From contig JAJFFI010000132.1 in assembly GCA_021776755.1 (NCBI GenBank), forward strand, positions 1 through 13,343: DNA of 13,343 nt. The letters are read 5' to 3'. This document shows, piece by piece, positions 7,349-13,343 of the stretch. Below the pieces are notes generated by a model. It was not told the origin of the DNA. It was given only the letters and a program-made list of their open reading frames with translations, and searched no databases. The translations under genes were made by a program, and so were the position numbers. Every line of letters starts with the position of its first letter. Position 1 is the first letter of the stretch. The stretch comes from Alphaproteobacteria bacterium. GTDB taxonomy: Bacteria > Pseudomonadota > Alphaproteobacteria > JAJFFI01.

Positions 7349-7821
7349 GAGTCTTCGCGCCTGGCGCGAAGCCGGGCCAGGGCCGGGTTCCGCCACACGA
7401 CCACCAGCCAGAAGGCGAGGCCCGCGAGCGCACCCTGCACACCATGCACGAACAGGGTCAGGGCCGTGAGAACCCCGCCAAGGCTCTCGCCCGTCATGAG
7501 CCCGACGCCACTGAGGATCAGCCCGATGATCACGAACGCGCCGACATACCAGCGAAGACCGAGGCGGCCCTTTCGCACCAGCACCAGATGCACGGGAAGC
7601 CCCAGCAGCACGGCCGCCCACCACCAGTAGCCGGCGACCGCGGCAAGCGCCGAGAGATAGAGCGGAGCCGAGACAGTGTCCGGGACGACCGGAATCAGCA
7701 CGAGCGGCAGCAACAGCCCGGCCGTCGTCGCGAGCGGTGCGGCAAGGAACCCCGCGAAATGACGCACCATGTTCAAGACCGGACCGCCGCCGCCCGGGAC
7801 TTTTTCCTGTTCTTCGGTCAT
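7345..7821 (-). CDS. Hypothetical four-helix integral membrane protein
   Basis: The 158-residue product has a short polar N terminus (MTEEQEKVPGGGG) and then four hydrophobic segments at about residues 22-46, 53-77, 88-110 and 115-143, with a basic C-terminal tail (RLRARREDS). The loop LVRKGRLGLRW between helices two and three is positively charged, suggesting it is cytoplasmic. I do not recognise the family; no catalytic motif is visible. AGGGAG lies eight bases before the ATG, which supports the start. It occupies the place before glcE where glcD would often be found, but it has no resemblance to GlcD. The broken methyltransferase gene is upstream across a 109-bp gap. Confidence 0.75.
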   Translation of the reverse strand: MTEEQEKVPGGGGPVLNMVRHFAGFLAAPLATTAGLLLPLVLIPVVPDTVSAPLYLSALAAVAGYWWWAAVLLGLPVHLVLVRKGRLGLRWYVGAFVIIGLILSGVGLMTGESLGGVLTALTLFVHGVQGALAGLAFWLVVVWRNPALARLRARREDS

Positions 7822-7930
7822 GGGACGACTCCCTGCGCTTTAACTGCCGGCGCCACGACATCGGAGGCCTTGTTTGGGAAAGCAGGTCCGGTGTGCGAGG
7901 CGGACAAAGGTTTTAGCGAAGCGGGACGGC

Positions 7931-8842
7931 TCAGGCGATGATCTTGTAGTCCTCGTCGGCGGCGATCTTGCGCAGGCTCGCCTGGCAGAGATCGATCGTC
8001 CGGTCGCCGAAGAACCGGATGCAGATGTCGAAATAGCGGAAATAGTGCTCGACGGCCTCCTCGCCGTTGAGCCGGACCGCTTCCTTGCGGTTCTCGCGGA
8101 GATTCGCGTCCCAGGCTTCGAGCGTTTTCCTGTAGTCGAGCCCGATGGTGCGGAGTTCCTCGATCTCGTAGATGTTGGCGACCGACAACGCGATGTCGTT
8201 GAGGGACGGCAGCGCCGAGCCCGGGAACACCTTGGTCATGATGTAGAAAATGTCGCGGAGCGAGTCGCTGCCCCGGTCGTAGTGGCGGCTGTTGACGATG
8301 GTCTGCAGCCCGAGCCGCGCGCCATCCGTCGAAAGCCGGGCACAGGTCTCGAAGAAGGCACGGTATTGCTCGATGTGCTCACATTTCGTTCGTTGGCGTA
8401 TCGTGGCGAAATGCTCGAAGGCGCCGATGGAGATGATGCTGTCGAAGGGGACGAAGTCTTTGGACGCATCGGGCGCGTAGTCCTGCCAGGCGCAGACCTC
8501 GACCGCGAGATCGTCCCGGCCGTTCTCCCTGGACTCGGCGCGGATGTGATCGGCCTGGGCGTCGGACAGCGTGAGGCCCACGCCGGACGCCGCACCTGCT
8601 TCGTCGATACAGTACCGCAGCGTGCCGCCCCAGCCACAGCCCACGTCGAGCACCCGGTGCCCGGGCCCGACGCCCGCGAACCGCGCGAGGCGGGCGAGCT
8701 TCGCGGTCTGGGCTTCCTCGAGTGTCGCGGCCCCCTCCTCCCACACGGCACAGGACTAGATCCGGTGCGCCCGGTCGAGGAACAGCGCGTAGAAGTCGTT
8801 TCCCACGTCATAGTGGAACTGGATTTCAGTCTTGTCCGCCAT
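7931..8842 (-). pseudogene. Cyclopropane-fatty-acid-synthase-like SAM methyltransferase interrupted by an amber stop
   Basis: Read through one TAG at 8756-8758, this frame gives a 303-codon methyltransferase of the CFA synthase/mycolic acid cyclopropane synthase superfamily. Before the stop are 28 codons with the family N terminus, FHYDVGNDFYALFLDRAHRI; directly after it comes SCAVWEEGATLEEAQ-like sequence, where relatives normally have YSCA, so TAG most likely replaced a Tyr codon. Downstream parts are intact: SAM motif I VLDVGCGWGGT, SIGAFEHFA (the conserved Glu/His site), and YFRYFDICIRFFG near the C terminus. AGGGG lies seven bases before the ATG at 8842. A GTG at 8746 could start a 271-residue product that retains the SAM site but lacks the N-terminal lipid-binding part. 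It is shorter than classical E. coli Cfa. A sequencing error is possible. Confidence 0.8.
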
Positions 8843-9052
8843 CACCGGCCCCTTGGTTCAAGCAATTCCTGTCTGGTTTACAAAAGTGCGTTGGGACACG
8901 CTAGCATCCCCCTCCCCGCCTTTCCAACGGCGGGCCGCAATCCGTCTTCGGGGGCACGATGCCTCAAACCCGAAGGCCGCGAAAACACCGATGTTAAGGC
9001 CGCAACAGAGATTGCTTTTCAGGGAGCGCCGGAGACACGGCATGGCGGGTTC

Positions 9053-9094
9053 TAAAACGAAAACCGTGCCCTCTCCGGGAAGCCTGGGGTGCCC
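9053..9094 (-). repeat. Degenerate second copy of the rpmJ terminator
   Basis: This stretch repeats the sequence at 9146-9187 in the same orientation, sharing TAAA-ACGAAAACCG, GCCCTCTCC and CCTGGGG on the + strand with scattered substitutions. On the minus strand the T-run (GGTTTTCGTTTT) is kept, but the outer stem no longer pairs: both arms now read GGGCAC on that strand. Only a short inner stem (CCAGG against CCCGG, one mismatch) remains. It may act as a weak back-up terminator or be a decaying duplicate. Confidence 0.5.
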
Positions 9095-9149
9095 GAAATA
9101 GAAAGACGCCGCGCCCCCGAAGCAGAACACCGAAATTGGGACCCCTAAA

Positions 9150-9188
9150 CGAAAACCGCGCCCTCTCCAGGAACCCTGGGGGGCGCGG
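9150..9188 (-). terminator. Rho-independent terminator of rpmJ
   Basis: On the minus strand, 40 bp after the rpmJ stop, an 8-bp stem (CCGCGCCC with GGGCGCGG, 9181-9188 and 9156-9163) and an inner 5-bp stem (CCAGG/CCTGG) form a strong hairpin, followed directly by TTTTCGTTT. This is a textbook intrinsic terminator and isolates rpmJ from the methyltransferase gene. Confidence 0.85.
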
Positions 9189-9228
9189 TCGCGCGGTTCG
9201 GCTTTGCGCCGGGAAACAGCCTGTTCGG

Positions 9229-9354
9229 CTAGCCCTGGCGTGCCTTGAACCGCGGATTGGTCTTGTTGATGACGTAAACCCGGCCCTTGCGGCGGACGAT
9301 GCGGCAATTCTTGTGGCGCTTCTTGGCCGACTTCAGCGAGTTGAGAACCTTCAT
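9229..9354 (-). CDS. rpmJ: 50S ribosomal protein L36 (zinc-free form)
   Basis: The 41-residue, very basic product is L36 (bL36), a small protein of the large ribosomal subunit that binds 23S rRNA. It begins [18 protein letters not shown] and ends [16 protein letters not shown], the form typical of alphaproteobacteria. Only one cysteine (Cys17) is present, so the zinc ribbon of the C+ type (three Cys and one His) is absent; this is the C- form. It is a single-gene unit with its own promoter at 9438-9466 and a strong terminator at 9150-9188. Confidence 0.97.
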   Translation of the reverse strand: MKVLNSLKSAKKRHKNCRIVRRKGRVYVINKTNPRFKARQG

Positions 9355-9437
9355 CTTAAAATCCCCGGGACGCCGGTCCCGTCATGCGCGCCCCTTGCGA
9401 GGGCAGCGCTGTGTTCAATATGCCTAAGCGAGCGCCG

Positions 9438-9466
9438 TAAATAGGGATGCAGTGCACAATTGTCAA
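9438..9466 (-). promoter_or_regulatory. Sigma-70-type promoter of rpmJ
   Basis: On the minus strand a perfect -35 hexamer TTGACA (9466-9461) is followed after 17 bases by TATTTA (9443-9438). Start of transcription would be near 9430, giving a leader of roughly 75 bases before the rpmJ ATG. The -35 box contains the TGA stop codon of the upstream 94-residue gene. The leader can fold around CCCT-CGCA-AGGG with flanking GCGC pairs (about 9387-9409). Confidence 0.7.
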
Positions 9467-9747
9467 CCTTCTCCGGCGTCCTTGGACCCATCCTTCCGGG
9501 CCGCTTTCACCGATGCGGCCTGCAATTTCGCGATCCGGAGCGCGTCCGCCAGAACCGCAGCCCCGAACCGCTCCTCGATCATCCGGTGCCAGCGCCGGGC
9601 ATCGATGACGAAGTCCGCATGCGAGCAGGTGCCCGCTGCCTCGGTGTGCGGGTTTCCGGTGGTCTCGCCCACCACCACCTGCGCCTCCTCCATAACGAGG
9701 AAATAGGTCGTACGGCCTTCCTTCGTTTCCCACTGACTGAGAATCAC
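9463..9747 (-). CDS. Conserved-looking hypothetical protein, 94 residues
   Basis: The product is a small soluble protein with no signal or membrane segment. It opens MILSQWETKEGRTTYFLVMEE, has a Gly/His/Thr-rich middle (GETTGNPHTEAAGTCSHADF), an alpha-helical part around DARRWHRMIEERFGAAVLADALRIAKLQ, and a charged tail with Lys/Asp/Gly. Codon use is strongly G/C at third positions, as in its neighbours. The start is a GTG at 9747, with AAGGG about ten bases upstream. I do not recognise the family. Its stop lies inside the rpmJ -35 box, so rpmJ may also receive read-through transcription from it. Confidence 0.65.
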   Translation of the reverse strand: MILSQWETKEGRTTYFLVMEEAQVVVGETTGNPHTEAAGTCSHADFVIDARRWHRMIEERFGAAVLADALRIAKLQAASVKAARKDGSKDAGEG

Positions 9748-9807
9748 GGATTTTTGCCCTTCGCAAACCCGGAAACCACCACGGCAGTCCAGAAATCGCT
9801 GCCGATG

Positions 9808-9965
9808 TTACCATCCGCCGCCGCCGTTCTGGATGATAACGACCGCGTCCTGGATCACGAAGAACATCGCCATCACCGCGATAATTCCAACAATCGACCA
9901 GGCCCGCCAACGGCATGTGAGGATAGCCAGAGCAGCCCGCGCGAAGGAGCGAACATCTCGCTCAC
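9808..9965 (-). pseudogene. Possible frameshifted small membrane protein
   Basis: The minus strand encodes FARAALAILTCRW followed by a clear membrane helix, WSIVGIIAVMAMFFVIQDAV, and the ending QNGGGGW with TAA at 9808-9810. This frame has no usable start for its full length. In another frame a GTG overlaps the TGA of the small gene upstream (GTGA at 9965-9962) and reads MSEMFAPS before going into non-coding sequence. Adding one base after the Ala-Pro codons (near 9950) would join the two into a protein of about 53 residues. This suggests a one-base deletion or a sequencing error. It could also be chance; the helix is the main evidence. Confidence 0.35.
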
Positions 9966-10153
9966 CGCAGCAGAAACATCCAGATGAATACGCTCAGGCA
10001 GAAGCCGATCAGCAGCACGCAGGCAATCCAGGGAAAGCGGTTTTCGTTGCGGATTGCCCGTTTCTCGTGCTTTGAGAGTCGCGGATCGGCCATTGTTTTC
10101 ATGGCGCGCTTCTGGATTTCGAAATCGGCGTCGTGTCCATGTCCGTGTTCCAT
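9962..10153 (-). CDS. Small His-rich single-pass membrane protein
   Basis: The 63-residue product starts MEHGHGHDADFE, continues with a charged segment (MADPRLSKHEKRAIRNENR) and ends with one hydrophobic helix, WIACVLLIGFCLSVFIWMFLL, leaving the N terminus probably in the cytoplasm. No family is recognised; the HGHGHD start could bind a metal, which is only a guess. AGGGAG touches the ATG at 10153, a spacing of zero, so the start is uncertain: a TTG at 10192 or the ATG codons at residues 18 and 21 (numbered from 10153) are alternatives. TATAAG just before could also be a -10 box giving an almost leaderless message. It is divergent from the SUF regulator. Confidence 0.55.
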   Translation of the reverse strand: MEHGHGHDADFEIQKRAMKTMADPRLSKHEKRAIRNENRFPWIACVLLIGFCLSVFIWMFLLR

Positions 10154-10230
10154 CTCCCTTATATGGTGCGCCGGGACCGGAAATTCCCGCAAAACCGGCG
10201 TGTCGGCACCCGATTTCCGTGGCAGATCGC

Positions 10231-10259
10231 TTGACAGACCTATGTTCCGCGCCTAACTC
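10231..10259 (+). promoter_or_regulatory. Candidate promoter of the SUF operon
   Basis: A perfect TTGACA (10231-10236) is followed after 17 bases by TAACTC (10254-10259), a poor -10. Transcription would start near 10266, about 20 bases before the palindrome at 10287-10307. The -35 is convincing and the -10 is not, which fits a promoter that is controlled or needs an activator. Confidence 0.4.
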
Positions 10260-10286
10260 ACACGGATACAGGACGAAAAGCGTCCG

Positions 10287-10307
10287 AATTGAGAATCGTT
10301 CGCAATT
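10287..10307 (+). promoter_or_regulatory. 21-bp palindromic operator resembling a Fur/Irr iron box
   Basis: The left arm AATTG-A-GAA and right arm TTC-G-CAATT match as an inverted repeat at 8 of 9 positions, around a 3-base centre TCG. The core GAGAATCGTTCGC resembles Fur-type boxes (GAGAATCATTCTC), in which iron status controls transcription. It lies 28 bp before the regulator start and downstream of the candidate promoter, suited to blocking transcription. The binding protein could be Fur, Irr, or the Rrf2 regulator itself; sequence alone does not decide. Confidence 0.5.
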
Positions 10308-10334
10308 GCAGGGCGTTAAGGGAAACTGGTCAGC

Positions 10335-10792
10335 ATGATCCGGCTCACGAAATTCGCCGACTACGGCATGCTCCTGATGGGGCAGATCGCGGCGCGCCAG
10401 GACCAGGCGCTGAGTGCGCATGCGCTCGCGGACGCCACCGGCGTGCCCGCCCCGACGGTCTCGAAACTGCTCGGCAAACTCGCCCGCGGCGGCCTGCTGA
10501 CGTCGCACCGGGGAGCCCAGGGCGGCTTCACGCTGGCGCGTTCGGCCCACGACATCTCGGTCGCCGACGTCGTGCAGGCGGTCGAAGGCCCGATCGCGCT
10601 CACCCAGTGTATCGAGCACGGGCTTGGCGCCTGTGGCTATGAAACCCGGTGCCCGTCGCGCATGGGCTGGTCGCGGGTCAATGCCGCGATCCGCGGCGCG
10701 CTCGACGGCATCACGCTTGCCGAGATGATTACGCCGATTGCGTTTCGTGAAGACGTCCTGACGGCGACCGCAAAAGAAGAGGCACCCATCAC

Positions 10793-10796
<4 letters not shown>
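10335..10796 (+). CDS. Rrf2-family SUF operon regulator (SufR/IscR-like)
   Basis: The 153-residue product is a winged-helix transcription factor of the Rrf2 family, which includes IscR, NsrR and RirA. The N-terminal DNA-binding domain has the family opening [15 protein letters not shown], recognition helix region [19 protein letters not shown] (about 37-55) and wing [13 protein letters not shown] (57-69). Three cysteines in the cluster-binding loop, Cys92, Cys100 and Cys106 ([18 protein letters not shown]), fit a labile Fe-S cluster. AAGGGA lies 11 bases before the ATG. Its TGA overlaps the sufB ATG by four bases (ATGA), so it is translationally coupled to sufB, and it matches the regulators that head proteobacterial SUF operons. 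It probably senses Fe-S demand and controls its own operon. Confidence 0.9.
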
Positions 10797-12304
<1,508 letters not shown>

Positions 12305-12312
12305 CCGCCGAT

Positions 12313-12403
12313 CGTCATTTCGACCAGCGGGAGAAATCTCGCATCAACCGCCGACAGTGTCGGCAGACCAAACAAGATTTCTCCGCTCCGCGTCGAAATG
12401 ACG
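12313..12403. repeat. MITE/REP-like nested palindrome between sufB and sufC
   Basis: Terminal inverted repeats of 27-29 bp (12313-12339 and 12375-12403) share CGTCATTTCGAC/GTCGAAATGACG at the ends and AGAAATCT/AGATTTCT inside. The centre holds an exact 15-bp palindrome at 12350-12364 (GCCGACA-G-TGTCGGC). The whole can fold into one long hairpin with a hairpin at its tip. It has no coding capacity, so it looks like a non-autonomous mobile or REP-type element. It fills most of the 127-bp gap between two genes that are usually close together. No run of T follows on the + strand. Confidence 0.8.
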
Positions 12404-12431
12404 GGATGGGGTTGGAGCCAGGACAAGAAGA

Positions 12432-13172
12432 ATGCTCGAAATCAAGAACCTGCACGCCTCCGTCGGCGGTACCGAAATCATCAAGGGCCTCGATCTCTCG
12501 ATCGGCGCGGGCGAAGTGCATGCCATCATGGGGCCGAACGGCTCGGGCAAGAGCACCCTCTCCTATGTGCTGACCGGCCGCGAGGGCTATGAGGTCACCG
12601 AGGGCTCGGTCACCTTCCAGGGCAAGGACCTGCTGGCGATGGGCATCGAGGAGCGCGCCCGCGAGGGCATCTTCCTTGCCTTCCAGTATCCGGTCGAAAT
12701 TCCCGGCGTGAACAGCGCGACCTTCCTGAAGGAAGCGGTCAACGCGGTCCGCAAGCACCGGGGCGAGGACCCGCTCGATGCCATGACCTTCCTCAAGCTA
12801 ATCCGCGAAAAGCGCGAAATGCTTGGCGTGCAGGAAGACAAACTGAAGCGCGCGGTCAACGTCGGCTTCTCGGGCGGCGAGAAGAAGCGCTTCGAGATCC
12901 TGCAAATGGCGATGCTCAAGCCGGTTTTCGCGGTGCTCGACGAGACCGACAGCGGCCTCGACATCGACGCGCTCCGGGTGGTCGCCGACGGCATCAACAA
13001 TCTCCGCGACCCCAAGCGCGGCATGCTCGTCATCACGCACTACCAGCGCCTGCTCGACTACATCGAGCCCGACAAGGTTCACGTGCTGCAGGACGGCAAG
13101 ATCACCCGTTCCGGCGGCAAGGAACTTGCCCTCGAGCTCGAGGACAAGGGCTACGGCGAAGCGGCGGCCTGA
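12432..13172 (+). CDS. sufC: SufC, ATPase of the Fe-S cluster assembly complex
   Basis: The 246-residue product is SufC, the ABC-type ATPase that drives shape changes in SufB-SufD during cluster assembly; it is soluble, not a membrane exporter. Walker A is GPNGSGKST (34-42), the Q-loop lies in FLAFQYPVEIPG (about 81-92), the ABC signature is FSGGEKKR (about 146-153), and Walker B reads FAVLDETDSGLD (about 166-177), where the ETDSGLD form is characteristic of SufC. The switch His is in ITHYQRLLDYI. The ATG at 12432 is preceded by AAGAAGA, a modest ribosome site. It ends 2 bp before sufD, indicating co-transcription. Confidence 0.97.
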   Translation: MLEIKNLHASVGGTEIIKGLDLSIGAGEVHAIMGPNGSGKSTLSYVLTGREGYEVTEGSVTFQGKDLLAMGIEERAREGIFLAFQYPVEIPGVNSATFLKEAVNAVRKHRGEDPLDAMTFLKLIREKREMLGVQEDKLKRAVNVGFSGGEKKRFEILQMAMLKPVFAVLDETDSGLDIDALRVVADGINNLRDPKRGMLVITHYQRLLDYIEPDKVHVLQDGKITRSGGKELALELEDKGYGEAAA

Positions 13173-13174
13173 CG

Positions 13175-13343
13175 ATGACAGCCAAACGGCATATCGCCTT
13201 TCCCTACGCGGAAGGCTTCGAGGCGGCGGCGGAAGCGTTGCCGGGCGCCAAGTGGCTCACGACGCGCCGGCTCGACGCGATCGAGAAACTGCGCGCGACC
13301 GGCCTGCCGACGCCGCGCATCGAGGACTGGAAATACACCAACC
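13175..13343 (+). CDS. sufD: SufD, Fe-S cluster assembly protein (N-terminal part only)
   Basis: The frame starts with an ATG two bases after the sufC stop and runs off the right edge after 56 codons. The visible part includes KWLTTRRLDAIEKLRATGLPTPRIEDWKYTN; the LPTPRIEDWKYTN block is the usual SufD N-terminal signature. SufD is the SufB paralogue that completes the SufBC2D complex and helps bring in iron. The position directly after sufC supports the call. Confidence 0.92.
   Translation, partial: MTAKRHIAFPYAEGFEAAAEALPGAKWLTTRRLDAIEKLRATGLPTPRIEDWKYTN

Larger units (their letters stand above)
8843..9228. other. Intergenic region of about 390 bp between the methyltransferase and rpmJ
   Basis: No convincing gene is seen. 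Open frames here give Arg/Pro-rich or composition-odd products and overlap rpmJ out of frame. The right part holds the rpmJ terminator and a degenerate second copy of it. The left part, before the methyltransferase start at 8842, should contain that gene's promoter, but I see no clear -35/-10 pair. Confidence 0.6.

Noticed and set aside
8756..8758. Recoding of the TAG as pyrrolysine or programmed read-through in the methyltransferase
   Set aside because: No pyrrolysine system is expected in this type of organism, no recoding signal is visible, and a simple Tyr-to-amber change explains the data.
8858..9307. A 149-codon minus-strand frame overlapping rpmJ out of frame
   Set aside because: It runs through rpmJ in the wrong frame and through the rpmJ terminator; composition is unlike the neighbouring genes.
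12313..12403. A CRISPR repeat or an intrinsic terminator after sufB
   Set aside because: There is a single inverted-repeat unit without spacers, so it is not CRISPR, and no T-run follows on the + strand, so it is not a standard terminator.

Overview
The window looks like chromosomal DNA of a high-GC alphaproteobacterium. The grounds are the strong G/C preference at third codon positions, the 41-residue zinc-free form of ribosomal protein L36, a SUF cluster headed by an Rrf2-type regulator, and short GC-rich palindromes between genes. No phage, plasmid, transposase, CRISPR, rRNA or tRNA gene is visible.

Layout. Positions 3-191 hold the 3' end of an unrecognised + strand gene. It converges on a long block of minus-strand genes, listed here in transcription order from the right: a cyclopropane-fatty-acid-synthase-like methyltransferase broken by one amber codon (8842-7931); a four-helix membrane protein (7821-7345); glycolate oxidase subunits GlcE (7264-6014) and GlcF (5923-4640); a secreted TPR protein (4575-4009); two tandem paralogous MFS transporters (4003-2747 and 2727-1453); and a Tat-exported molybdopterin methionine-sulfoxide reductase, MsrP (1344-304). 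A second minus-strand group holds rpmJ (9354-9229), a 94-residue protein (9747-9463), a small His-rich membrane protein (10153-9962) and a probable frameshifted small membrane ORF (about 9965-9808). On the + strand the window ends in a SUF iron-sulfur cluster assembly operon: an Rrf2-type regulator (10335-10796), sufB (10793-12304), sufC (12432-13172) and the start of sufD (13175 to the edge).

How the genes work together. SufB, SufC and SufD form the scaffold and ATPase complex for Fe-S cluster building. The regulator ahead of them carries the three cysteines expected of a cluster-sensing Rrf2 protein, and a near-perfect 21-bp palindrome resembling a Fur/Irr-type iron box lies 28 bp before its start. 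GlcE and GlcF are the FAD and Fe-S subunits of glycolate oxidase, but the partner GlcD is not in the window. MsrP normally works with the haem membrane protein MsrQ, also absent here.

Most unusual points. (1) The first ten codons of glcF are present twice, with four synonymous differences, separated by a palindrome; the upstream copy is a 28-codon ORF whose TGA abuts the glcF ATG. (2) A nested-palindrome, MITE/REP-like element lies between sufB and sufC. (3) A single TAG interrupts an otherwise intact methyltransferase. (4) The rpmJ terminator has a degenerate second copy just beyond it. I found no clear sign of a wholly new multi-gene system; the novelty is mostly in small DNA-level structures.
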